The translations under genes and the position numbers were made by a program. A stretch of DNA of 51,446 nucleotides, taken from assembly GCF_002970935.1 (NCBI RefSeq), contig NZ_CP027195.1:1-51446 (forward strand), read 5' to 3'. The DNA is from Lactobacillus sp. CBA3606. Lineage in GTDB: Bacteria; Bacillota; Bacilli; Lactobacillales; Lactobacillaceae. The notes beneath the pieces are model-generated. The model was not told where the DNA came from and did not search any database. It worked only from the letters and a program-made list of their open reading frames with translations. Positions 17,009 to 26,154 of the stretch are shown here, piece by piece (the stretch's first letter is position 1; every line of letters begins with the position of its first letter).

Positions 17009-18105
17009 TGGCGAATTGTCAAACTAAGTGCAACGGTTTGTCAAAAAATACTTCATATGGGGTTTCATAGTTTAACACTTTGCGAGGACGTTGATTTAAC
17101 TGCTTTTGGCGGTGCTCAACGTCCTGTTCCGTATAATTATCAATATCTGTTCGCTTAGGAAAATATTCCCGAATTAATCCATTTGTATTCTCATTTGTTC
17201 CACGCTGTTCAGGCGAATATGGATCGGGCCAATAGACAGTAACACCTAACCTTTCACTGATTTCATCAAGATGAAGAAATTCGGTCCCATGATCTGGTGT
17301 AATAGAATGAACAAATTCTTTAGGAATGGCCCCTAACAGTTCAACTAAGCCTTTATTTATCTCCTGCGAGTCCTTTTGCGCAACCTTTTTGATAAGCGTA
17401 AGCCGACTAAGCCGATCGACAACCGTTAAAAGGATGGAGTGACCCGTTCGACCAATCACAGTATCAATTTCCCAGTCACCTATACGTTGACGCTGGTTGA
17501 TAAAACCGGGGCGCTCATGAATTGAGATATAGTCCGTCTGTACTTCTCGATGTCGTCTAGTATTCTTTGAATGTCGAGTCCGATGTTTATGTCTGAGATG
17601 GCGCTGAATACCGGTATCACCACGTGAGGAGTACTTCTCACCTAAATTGTGTTGATAGATATGACGGTAAATTGTGTTATAGCTAACACACCATTGATGT
17701 TCCTTATTAAAGCGAGCGGTAATCTGCTCTGGTGACCAGTGCAGATCTAAGATGTAATGAACAATTTGACGGCGTAGTTGTGGATGGCTGTCTAATAGCC
17801 GCTTCTTATGACAATTCTGCCGCTTTTGATGATAGTCATTTTCTGCTTTGCTTGGGGAATAATTACCTACACAACGTTTTAATTCTCGTGAAATAGTGCT
17901 TGGATTTCGCCCCAGCCGTAACGCAACAGCCCGGATAGATAACCCCTTAGCTCGTAAAAACATAAGCATTTCACGTTCTTTTATAGTAAGATGTTTATAG
18001 CTCATACCGGATACCTCGAATTGTTTGATTTGGTCGTTAAACATATTCTACCCGGTATGGGTTTATTTTTTTACTTTGTGTTGCATTTTAATTGTAAATT
18101 CGCCA
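17009..18105 (-). mobile_element. IS30-family insertion sequence, complete
   Basis: Inverted ends TGGCGAATTGTCAAACT (17009) and ATTGTAAATTCGCCA (ending 18105), about 1097 bp. The right end abuts the interior of a recombinase gene. No matching target duplication at the left flank, so the left side has rearranged. Confidence 0.85.
17019..18006 (-). CDS. IS30-family transposase
   Basis: About 328 residues from an ATG at 18006 (a longer frame begins at 18044). The N-terminus MSYKHLTIKEREMLMFLRAKG and the helix-turn-helix RLGRNPSTISRELKR are typical of IS30. The DDE core follows, with GDWEIDTVIG (first Asp), TPDHGTEF (second Asp) and DPYSPEQRGTNENTNGLIRE (Glu region). Full length and uninterrupted. 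Confidence 0.93.
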
Positions 18106-18602
18106 CGGATAAATTAAGTGGGGCTAACACTAATCGGCCAGAACTGCAAAAAATGCTGGCCTATATTCGTGAGGGAGATATTGTCCTGGTCACTGAATTA
18201 GATCGCTTAGGCAGAAACAACCATGATTTGACTAAGATCATGAACTCCATTCAAAATAAGGGTGCCACCCTAGATGTGTTGAATTTACCGTCCATGACAG
18301 GGATTGCTGACCCAAATTTACGTTAACTGATGACCAACTTGATTATTGAACTCTATAAGTATCAGGCCGAAAGTGAACGTAAGCGAATCATTGAGCGCCA
18401 GCAACAAGGGATTGCCTTAGCTAAGCAGCAGGGTAAATATCATGGGCGCAAACCCCAATATGCCAAAGATGATCCCCGTTTGCAACATGCTTTTAAGCTT
18501 TATCGAGCTGGCATGAGTGACATTGATGTGTCCCGAAATACAGGTATTAAACGGACGACCTTTATTCGATACCGTGTGAAATACGGTATTAAAAGAAAAT
18601 AG
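18106..18602 (+). pseudogene. Serine recombinase, second copy, truncated and with an internal stop
   Basis: The sequence follows the intact recombinase at 6457-7041 from about its codon 29 to the end, with a few changes. The first ~28 codons, including the catalytic Ser, are replaced by the IS30 end. A CAA (Gln) codon of the intact copy is TAA here (18324-18326). Two lesions therefore make it inactive. The helix-turn-helix end is preserved. Confidence 0.9.
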
Positions 18603-18653
18603 GGCCCCCTTTTGGTTAGCACATGTTAACTGAAAGGGCCCCTATTTTCTTTA
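18597..18653 (+). terminator. Stem-loop terminator after the recombinase remnant
   Basis: Arms AAAATAGGGCCCCC and GGGCCCCTATTTT, with further pairing TTA/TAA around the loop, overlap the recombinase stop. The symmetric A and T flanks would make it bidirectional. Confidence 0.65.
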
Positions 18654-18769
18654 CTTAAAAGTTGTCTCAGGAATCAGCTTACATCCAAATTGTGTACAAT
18701 CTATATTATGAGAACTAATTTTAGAGTATGATAAAGTTGATTAACAATTTCGATAAAGGCGATGATGGG

Positions 18770-20098
18770 ATGAAAAGCACGACGAAATGGGTAACACGGT
18801 GGCCCGAACGAATTAGTTACGGCTTAAGTGACGCCGCCGATAATTTAGTCTTTCAAATGATGACGACCTATTTGCTATTCTTTTACACTGATGTTTATGG
18901 ACTGACACCAAGCGCGGTGGCCATTTTATTTGTCGTGGCGCGGGTAGCTGACGTTGTTGAAAGTTTTGTCATCGGGATCATGATTGATCACACACATTCA
19001 CGGTTTGGCAAGAGCCGACCGTTCTTCCTCTGGTATTCGTTACCTTACGTTATTTTTGCGGTTCTCACCTTTGTGACGCCTAACTTTTCGTATAATGGTA
19101 AATTAATCTGGGCATATGTGACGTATTTAGGCCTTGGATTTCTGTATACGGCTGTTAATCTGCCAATCACGTCAATCTTACCAACGATGTCGCAGAATAC
19201 TCGTGAGTTGACGTTGTTGGGTGTCATTCGTCAATTCTTTGGCAGTTCGGTTCAAATTGTGGTGGCGGTATTCACATTACCCTTGGTTGCGTTCTTCGGC
19301 CACGGTAATCAGCAAAAAGGGTTCTTGGGCACAATCATCGTGTTTAGCCTGATTTCATTTCTTTTGATTATCAACACGTTTGTCCATGTTCGCGAACGGT
19401 TCGCGAATCCTGAAATTGCCCATCAACCGTTAACAACTGTCCTAAAAATGTTGAAACATAATCAGCCATGGATCGTTATGTCAATCGTGATTATCATGTA
19501 CTGGCTGGTGACGGCAATTAAGAATCAGACAACCATTTACTATTTTAAATATACGGTGGGAAACGAAAACCTGGTACCACTAGCTAACAGTTTTACCCTG
19601 GCAGCGTTAATCGGGGTATTGCTGATCATTCGAATTACCGAGGTTCGCAGTAAGAAGCAAACGATGCTTCGCGGTATTTTAATAGCGCTGGTTGGTCAAG
19701 CCGTGATTGCGATTGGGGTTTATACCAAAATACTGTGGTTCTTGTTTGGCGGTGTCTTGATTAACTCGATTGGCAATGGGATCATTATCGGCCTCGTCTC
19801 AATCATGATTGCTGACACAATCCGTTATGGTGCCAGCATGGGGATCCAAGCCGAGGGAGTTCTGGCTTCAACGGATGACTTTGGCGTTAACGTCGGCCTT
19901 GGTGTTGGCGGCTTGATTACAGCTGGTTTGTTTCACTTTTCGGGTTACGTTGCCAATCGAACCCAGAATGCCGCAACTCTCACCATGATTGATTTGAATT
20001 ATGTTTGGATTCCGTTGGTTATTTATGTGGGGATGTATTTTGTATTGCGGCTTTATGATGAGGGGCGGATTGAACGAGCAATAGAAGCAAGAAAATAA
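18770..20098 (+). CDS. GPH-family sugar:cation symporter (MFS)
   Basis: About 442 residues with twelve hydrophobic segments. The N-terminus (RISYGLSDAADNLVFQMMTT) and the loop IGIMIDHTHSRFGKSRPFFLW match the glycoside-pentoside-hexuronide:cation symporter family, which imports sugars or glycosides with Na+ or H+. There is no C-terminal EIIA-like domain as in LacS. The ATG at 18770 has AAAGGCG about 10 nt upstream; an in-frame ATG at 18728 would add 14 residues. No glycosidase neighbour remains, so the substrate cannot be inferred. It lies between two IS6 copies. Confidence 0.88.
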   Translation: MKSTTKWVTRWPERISYGLSDAADNLVFQMMTTYLLFFYTDVYGLTPSAVAILFVVARVADVVESFVIGIMIDHTHSRFGKSRPFFLWYSLPYVIFAVLTFVTPNFSYNGKLIWAYVTYLGLGFLYTAVNLPITSILPTMSQNTRELTLLGVIRQFFGSSVQIVVAVFTLPLVAFFGHGNQQKGFLGTIIVFSLISFLLIINTFVHVRERFANPEIAHQPLTTVLKMLKHNQPWIVMSIVIIMYWLVTAIKNQTTIYYFKYTVGNENLVPLANSFTLAALIGVLLIIRITEVRSKKQTMLRGILIALVGQAVIAIGVYTKILWFLFGGVLINSIGNGIIIGLVSIMIADTIRYGASMGIQAEGVLASTDDFGVNVGLGVGGLITAGLFHFSGYVANRTQNAATLTMIDLNYVWIPLVIYVGMYFVLRLYDEGRIERAIEARK

Positions 20099-20163
20099 GT
20101 CCGAATTATATTCTAAATAATAGTTTTTGATTTGCTAACTAACACCGGTGCGGTGTGATATTA

Positions 20164-20668
20164 TTGGTTCTGGTGCAAATTTTCCTCGCTGACTTGATTT
20201 TAGTATACTGGGTGCCAAGAAACGAGGGATTGCGCGCATGAATCACTTTAAGGGACGCCACTTTCAAAAGGACATCATCTTAGTAGCCGTTGGCTACTAT
20301 TTCAGATTCAGTCTCAGCTATCGTGACATCGTTGAATTGCTTCGGGATCGGGGTATCACTGTTCATCACACCACGGTCATGCGTTGGGTTCATCACTATG
20401 GCCCCATCTTTAAGGCTCTATGGCGTCGGCATCAAACAGCTCACGCTAAAAGTTGGCGAATCGATGAGACCTATATTCGAGTTAAAGGCCGTTGGGCCTA
20501 TTTGTATCGCGCTATTGACAGTAACGGTTTGACCATGGATTTTGAGTTACGAAAACACCGCGATTATACCGCATCCTATCACTTTTTGAAGCGTCTCTTG
20601 ACGACCAATGGTCGGCCTGATCGATTAGTCACTGATCAATATCGGGCAACACTGAAAGCAGTGAAGCA
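20164..20668 (+). mobile_element. IS6 fragment (left end and transposase N-terminal two thirds)
   Basis: Nearly identical to the complete IS6 at 15404 from its left end GGTTCTGGTGCAAA until 20668, then diverges. The transposase frame (20238-20678) keeps the first two Asp residues but ends after about 146 codons, losing the catalytic Glu. A broken copy. Confidence 0.9.
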
Positions 20669-20756
20669 AATTTATTGAACAAAATATGATAGACATTAAG
20701 TAATAAGTGTTACCCTTGAAAATGTAATGAAGAAACTATTGTGTTAGGAGGATTTT

Positions 20757-22121
20757 ATGGATAAACGTAAAATTGTAATTGTTGGTGCTTCACATGGTGG
20801 TCATGAATCAGCAATTGAGCTGTTGGATAAATATAATGATGTAGATGTAACTGTTTATGAAGCTGGCGACTTTATTTCATTTATGTCCTGTGGTATGCAA
20901 TTATACTTAGAAAATAAAGTTACGGCTGAAGATGACGTCAGAAACTTTGCTCCTGAAGATGTTGAAAAGAAGGGCGGTCATGTTTATGCCAACCATGAAG
21001 TAACCGCGATTCATCCTGAACATAAGACAGTAACAGTTAAGGATTTAACCAATAATTCTGAAGAAGAAGTTCAATATGATAAGTTAATTCTTTCATCAGG
21101 TGTAACGCCAAAGGTTTTACCAGTACCTGGCAATGATCTTAAGAATATCTATTTAATGCGTGGACGTGATTGGGCTTCTAAGTTAATGAGTGCTGTTAAC
21201 AATCCAGCAATTAAGAATGTTGCTATTGTTGGTGCTGGTTATATTGGTACTGAAGCTAGTGAAGTATTTGCTAAAGCTGGCAAGCATGTAACTTTAATGG
21301 ACATGATTGATCGTCCATTAGGAACTTACTTGAACCCTGAATTGCTTGATGTTTTGGAACCTACCTTTAAGAAGAATATGGACTTGAAGATGGGCGTTAA
21401 AATTGAAGGCTTCAACGGTAATGAAAAAGTTGAAAGCGTCAAGACCGATCAAGGCGATATACCAGCTGACTTGGTTGTTGTTTCAGCAGGGGTAACTCCT
21501 AATACTGATTGGATAAAGGGCACAGTTGATTTAGATCAAAGAGGCTGGATTAAGACTGATCCATACTTGAGAACGAATGTTAAAGACGTTTACGCTATTG
21601 GAGATGCAATTTTGCCACTTTCTATTCCAGCAGGTAAGCCAATGCCAATTGCTTTAGCTACTACTGCTAGAAGAGAAGCACAATATGTGGTTGATCATAT
21701 CTTTGAAGATAAGCCAGATCGCGCTTTCAAGGGTGTTATCGGTGCTTCAGCTCTTAGCGTCTTTGACTATCACTTCGCTACTGCGGGATTAAATAAGTTT
21801 TCAGCTGCTAAGAATAAGCTTGATTATCAAACTAGCTTCTATGAAGATCATATGCGTCCAGCTTATGTCCCAGAAGCAGATAATCCTAAGGTATATGTCA
21901 GCTTAACCTTTAATCCATATACTCACCAAATCTTAGGCGGTGCTGTCCTTTCTAAGTATGATATTACTGCTCAAGGCAATGTTTTAGCTTTGGCAATTAG
22001 TCATAAGATGCGCTTGGAAGACTTGGCTGAACAAGACTTCTTCTTCCAACCAGGATTTGACCGTCAATGGAGTTTGCTTAACCTAGCTGCTCAACATGCA
22101 TTAGGTATGGCAAGATTCTAA
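20757..22121 (+). CDS. nox: NADH oxidase (probably water-forming)
   Basis: A 454-residue flavoprotein disulfide reductase-family enzyme. FAD-binding IVGASHGGHES lies at the N-terminus, a single redox-active Cys at residue ~45 (SFMSCGMQLYL), the NADH motif at VAIVGAGYIGTE and the second FAD motif at VYAIGDAILPL. This is the layout of NADH oxidases, which reduce O2 to water through a Cys-sulfenic acid, or of CoA-disulfide reductases; the lactobacillus-type sequence favours Nox. It regenerates NAD+ and detoxifies oxygen in the cytoplasm. AGGAGG lies 8 nt before the ATG. Codon use (many TTA, GAA, AAG) differs from the neighbouring transporter, suggesting a separate origin. Whether its own promoter survives between 20669 and 20750 is unclear. 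Confidence 0.9.
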   Translation: MDKRKIVIVGASHGGHESAIELLDKYNDVDVTVYEAGDFISFMSCGMQLYLENKVTAEDDVRNFAPEDVEKKGGHVYANHEVTAIHPEHKTVTVKDLTNNSEEEVQYDKLILSSGVTPKVLPVPGNDLKNIYLMRGRDWASKLMSAVNNPAIKNVAIVGAGYIGTEASEVFAKAGKHVTLMDMIDRPLGTYLNPELLDVLEPTFKKNMDLKMGVKIEGFNGNEKVESVKTDQGDIPADLVVVSAGVTPNTDWIKGTVDLDQRGWIKTDPYLRTNVKDVYAIGDAILPLSIPAGKPMPIALATTARREAQYVVDHIFEDKPDRAFKGVIGASALSVFDYHFATAGLNKFSAAKNKLDYQTSFYEDHMRPAYVPEADNPKVYVSLTFNPYTHQILGGAVLSKYDITAQGNVLALAISHKMRLEDLAEQDFFFQPGFDRQWSLLNLAAQHALGMARF

Positions 22122-22200
22122 TTTAATCGTTAATAAAAATAAATTATAAAGATAAAAACTAGTCATGTTTTTAACGGCTCTTTGTCAAACATCCTAAAGT

Positions 22201-22240
22201 AAGAGGTATCAAGATTGTGACGACAATCTTGATACCTCTT
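22201..22240. terminator. 18-bp perfect stem with a 4-nt loop
   Basis: Arms 22201-22218 and 22223-22240 pair perfectly around GACG, about 80 bp after nox and followed by a short T run. It can serve as the nox terminator. It may instead belong to the left end of the IS110 element, whose non-coding end can carry a structured RNA. A GGCTCTTTGTCAA just upstream (22175-22187) resembles an ISL3 terminus. Confidence 0.6.
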
Positions 22241-22370
22241 TTACTATACTTAAATTGAGGTTGAGGTCGTCAACATCAGTGGAATATACATTCCGAGTGT
22301 CAAACTGGCCCAACAACACGTAGTGAACAGTTAGATTTAGGATGTGGGTCCTTGAGATCGAATTTAGAAA

Positions 22371-23624
22371 ATGAACGAATCTGCGAAGTTGTTACCTCAA
22401 AAATATATGGAAGGCGATAAAGTGCACGTTTTAGGTATTGATGTGAGTCGTGGAAAGAGTAATTGTGCTCTTTTACACGATCATACGGTTATTAAGGAGT
22501 TTCAGATTATCCATAATAAGTCTGGATTGGCAAAGCTCAAGTCAATAATTACGAGTGACCTGCCAGTCATGGCAGTATTTGAAACGACTGGTATTTATTC
22601 TAGAGTTCTGACTCGTTTTTTTAGCGAGGAAGGAATGAATTACCTTGAAATAAATCCTTTGGAGTCCTCAATTCGCATGGCGGGGTTGAGAAGGCAAAAA
22701 ACAGACCGTTCAGATGCAGTTAAATTAGCGCTCCTGGGAATTGATCAGAAGTCACTGATTCATGGTCGTAGACCATATTCAAGGCCATATGAGCAACTTC
22801 ATTTAATGGCACACCGCTATCTAGAAATAACTAAGGAGAGATCCCGGATTATCAATCATTTACATGCCGCACTTGATCAAACATTTCCCGAGTTAAACGA
22901 TATATTTAACCCAATTCGATCAGTGCTCGGCTTAACTTTTGTTAGTCTCTTTCCCCACCCTGATTTTTTAACAGGATATATTCCAGGAACGATGGCAAAA
23001 CAAATCATTGGCTTGGTAAGTCCTAAAATCCATTCGGATTTAATCGTACGTAGATGTAATGAGGTCTGGCAGGCAGGCCAATTGTCGTACCCAGCACAAC
23101 CTGCGAATTCATTTCTAACTAATCAAATCCATAGTTATTGTGAAGAGATTCAGCGATATAATCAGGCCCATGACTTATTAAAACGCCAATTGATCACTTA
23201 CGCGAAAACTTTTCCGGAGTTTAAACTCATTGCGAGTATTCCTGGGGCGGGAGAGATATCAACTGCCCTGTTACTAGGATTTACAGGAAAAATAGCGAGA
23301 TTCCCAAGTTATAAGCAGCTGAATGCTTACGTAGGAATAGATCTACGACGAACCCAATCCGGAGGGCTCAAAGAAGCTGACCGGATTAATCGGAGAGGCC
23401 AAAGTAGTGCCCGTTATATTATGTTTGAAATGATTAGATCCATGCTTAGAAATAAAGCACGCATTGATAATCACATTGTGGATTACTACTATAAGTTAAA
23501 AAAAGGACCACATCCTAAACCGGATATGGTTGCCATGATTGCTTGTGTGAACAGGCTTGATAGGACGATTATGAATTTGGTCCGCACAAACCAAATTTAT
23601 AATTACGCAAGAACTTCCCATTAA
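22371..23624 (+). CDS. IS110-family transposase (DEDD recombinase)
   Basis: A 417-residue transposase of the IS110 family. The N-terminal RuvC-like DEDD domain begins VLGIDVSRGKSN and includes AVFETTGIYS and TDRSDAVKLA (acidic catalytic positions). The C-terminal transposase_20 domain has IPGAGEISTALLLGFTG and NAYVGIDLRRTQSGG, with the serine region near RRGQSSARY. Full length and intact. IS110 elements have no terminal inverted repeats, and family members studied use a non-coding 'bridge' RNA from the element's end to choose the target, so the element's exact ends cannot be set by eye. Confidence 0.92.
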   Translation: MNESAKLLPQKYMEGDKVHVLGIDVSRGKSNCALLHDHTVIKEFQIIHNKSGLAKLKSIITSDLPVMAVFETTGIYSRVLTRFFSEEGMNYLEINPLESSIRMAGLRRQKTDRSDAVKLALLGIDQKSLIHGRRPYSRPYEQLHLMAHRYLEITKERSRIINHLHAALDQTFPELNDIFNPIRSVLGLTFVSLFPHPDFLTGYIPGTMAKQIIGLVSPKIHSDLIVRRCNEVWQAGQLSYPAQPANSFLTNQIHSYCEEIQRYNQAHDLLKRQLITYAKTFPEFKLIASIPGAGEISTALLLGFTGKIARFPSYKQLNAYVGIDLRRTQSGGLKEADRINRRGQSSARYIMFEMIRSMLRNKARIDNHIVDYYYKLKKGPHPKPDMVAMIACVNRLDRTIMNLVRTNQIYNYARTSH

Positions 23625-23904
23625 GCAGACTATTTAAATACCAGTATAGTTGATATTTATGACAGCTTTTTTCTGTCAAAAAGCTATCACTGTTTAGTGT
23701 ACTCTTTTTTTAATAAGTTGATACTTGACATCATATTAGAAATGGTGTTGAAGGATAGTTTCTATCCTTTGGAGATCTCCTCGTGTGGGAGATCTTTTTT
23801 GTTTTTTTATTAGTTGCGGCGTTTAATCTGGTGTGTCGTCTGAATATCGTACTTGAAGGCATAACAAATAAGCCTACCATCGTGACGTTATTGTGGTAGA
23901 TAAT
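23625..23904. other. Intergenic gap between IS110 and ISL3 transposases
   Basis: No gene seen. It holds several small hairpins: GACAGCttttttcTGTC near 23660, AGGATAGtttCTATCCT near 23752, and a terminator-like AGATCTCC/GGGAGATCT followed by TTTTTT (about 23773-23800). It contains the right end of the IS110 element and the end of the ISL3 element. Confidence 0.5.
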
Positions 23905-25141
23905 CTAGGCAATCAGCTGGTAGACGCGTGTGAACATATTGGCCTGATTGGAGAAGCCATAACAAGCACGTTTGAGCTCCTTGATCTTACGGTTGATGCC
24001 TTCTATCGGTCCGTTAGAGTAGGACGATTTGGCGGCATTAATTACTCCATTAAGATTCTTTCGTAGGGTATGCATGGCCGTATCTAGGGGCGTGCCGTTA
24101 GGCTGATAGTTAGTGATGATATTCTTGAGTTCATCAGCGTGACGCCCCATCAAAGCATCGTGGAGATCGATGTAGGTTTCATAAGCTGTTTTGAAGGCCG
24201 GAAACGTATCGGTTCCAATATCAATAGCGTTCTGTTCGGTCGAGTACTCATTCAGGCCGAAGAGGTAGCGGCTCTTTTGTGCGTCAGGGGTGGCCTTGTG
24301 GAATAGGCGCCATAGTGATTTCAGTACTTTATATTCCCGCGAATGCTTGTCGAGTTGCTTTAAACATTGAGTGCGAATGGTATCCATCGTCCGGCCCATT
24401 AATTGAATAATGTGGAACCGATCAATAATGAGTTCGGCGTTAGGGAATAGTTCGTGCACGAATGCCTGATAGGAGGCGTTCATGTCCATGATGACGCGTT
24501 GAACCGCGGCCCGTTCTGCGGTGCTGTACTGACTAAGAAAGAACTGTTTGATGGTTCTATTAAGGCGGTCGCTAAGTACTTTAACTGATTTGTGAGTGTC
24601 GGCGTCAATGCAAATAAACGACATGGAGCCGTGCGTGGAACGGAATTCATCAAAGCATAGATTAATCGGTAACCGGCGGCTCGCGTGTGGATGAATATTA
24701 GCCGTCAAAATACGCTGAACTGAGTTTGTCGAAATACCGGTGAGACTGGCGATAGTCTTATCCGGGAGTGATTTACTGGCTAGCTTCAGCACATGAGTCG
24801 CTAGTCCGTGACCGATGGCGTGGTTGGTTGATACCACTGGAGTGGTGGCCGTACAAGTGCTATGGCAGTTACTACAACGCCAGCGTTGCTTGTTTAGCTC
24901 TAGAATTACGGGCCGGTCCATGGGTCCTGAAATGTGGACATGAGTGAGCTTGTGTCCGTTAGGGTGCAACGTATTGTATCCACAGCTGGGACAGCGCCTG
25001 AGTGTGTAGGTAAGCTCTGCCTGGATGACCAAATACTTTTTGCGACCCGAGCCCCGACCATTAAATTCCTCACGAGTACCGAACACCTGAATGTTTGTGT
25101 CTGTAATTCCCAGTAATTTAAGTGTATTATCTAGTTGAGAC
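23905..25141 (-). CDS. ISL3-family transposase, separated from its ATG by a composite transposon
   Basis: A 412-residue ISL3 transposase, different from the copy at 9783: zinc-finger pairs CPSCG and CSNCH, core [17 protein letters not shown] and LIIDRFHI, and the signature [21 protein letters not shown]. Its first codons (SQLDN) lie inside a 9-bp duplicated target. The original ATG, with its ribosome site, is stranded at 28022-28020 beyond the IS982 composite. A GTG made at the junction (25143-25141) keeps the frame open, 8 nt after the IS982 transposase stop, so low expression by read-through is possible. Otherwise the protein is whole. Confidence 0.85.
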
Positions 25142-26126
25142 ACGCGTGGTGCTAGTTCGTCACAAAATTAAAAAATCCTAAATTATAGACTAAAATTGCC
25201 AGTTCAATTTTTAGTTGAAAGCCAAAGGCACTCCGCGTTAAGTTAGTTTCAATTTCAAAATCACTAACTAAGGTAGAAAAACGCGATTCAATTGTGCGAC
25301 GTAACGCCTTGAGCGCGCGCTTATTATGTTCCTTGGCCCCCTTCATATTCGAACGGTATGGTGTCCATAACGTGTAGCCTAATTGCTTAAATTCAGCGCC
25401 AAGTCGCTTGCCTACATAACCGACATCGGCCAAAACAATTGGACAAGGACAATCATCAATCAAGCTAACGGCAACTTTTGTATCATGGACCGAAGCGGCA
25501 GTCACCACATAATTCAGAATGTAGCCATCAGTGGTTACTAGCATGTGGGTTTTAAACCCATAGAACGACATTTGCTTAGTGGCATTGTAGCCAATATTAG
25601 CTTGCCCAGCCAAAATACGTGCTCTAAATTTACGTACTGGTTCACACAATGGATTCGGCAAACTATCAATGATTGCGATCTGTCCAGGTTGGGCTGCTTC
25701 ACGCGTCAAACCAGTACGGATCGCATTGACCACGGGTAATAATTGTAGTGCGCGACGGTTGAACCGTGACCGACTAATGGTGATTTTTTGCGGCATAAAG
25801 GCGGTCATCAAGCGCCAAAAACGGCGTTGTGATTGGATACCAAGCGTTGTTTGTAAACACAGTAGCGCCAACAATCGACAGTCATCGATTTTAACGTGCG
25901 CCACATTACGCCGTTGCGTCACACAACGCGGGCAATAGCGCTGGTAAAGCGACTGGCACAGCTGATAAAAATAATGATAGTTACCTTGTAATTCGTGACG
26001 AATTTGTTTAAACTTAGGATGGTTCAACATCGTTAGGACTCCTTTTAAGTTTAGTCACTTATGAGTCTAACTGTGTTGGACTTTTTTGTTAATTTTTTTG
26101 TATTATTACAAACTAGCACCACGCGT
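25142..26126 (-). mobile_element. IS982-family insertion sequence, left copy
   Basis: Ends are inverted repeats beginning ACGCGTGGTGCTAGTT; 985 bp, apparently identical to the right copy in opposite orientation. Its inner end carries an AT-rich stretch with promoter-like TTGGAC and TATTAT elements directed at the cargo gene (19-bp spacing, so weak evidence). Confidence 0.9.
25152..26030 (-). CDS. IS982-family transposase (left copy)
   Basis: A 292-residue DDE transposase. The N-terminal helical region is followed by the catalytic core with [13 protein letters not shown] (first Asp), [14 protein letters not shown] (second Asp) and [11 protein letters not shown] (Glu), and the [16 protein letters not shown] block characteristic of IS982. 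The translation is identical to that of the right copy. AAAGGAGT lies 10 nt before the ATG at 26030. Confidence 0.93.
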   Translation of the reverse strand: MLNHPKFKQIRHELQGNYHYFYQLCQSLYQRYCPRCVTQRRNVAHVKIDDCRLLALLCLQTTLGIQSQRRFWRLMTAFMPQKITISRSRFNRRALQLLPVVNAIRTGLTREAAQPGQIAIIDSLPNPLCEPVRKFRARILAGQANIGYNATKQMSFYGFKTHMLVTTDGYILNYVVTAASVHDTKVAVSLIDDCPCPIVLADVGYVGKRLGAEFKQLGYTLWTPYRSNMKGAKEHNKRALKALRRTIESRFSTLVSDFEIETNLTRSAFGFQLKIELAILVYNLGFFNFVTN

Positions 26127-26154
26127 ATTTTACTACTTAAAAGGAGTCGATCTT

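Noticed and set aside
18620-18690. Promoter for the symporter inside the terminator region
   Set aside because: Only scattered AT-rich hexamers with poor spacing are seen, so I make no promoter call.
23905-25141. Deleted or dead ISL3 transposase
   Set aside because: All codons after the first are present and uninterrupted; only the native start and promoter are displaced, so I list it as a coding sequence with doubtful expression.
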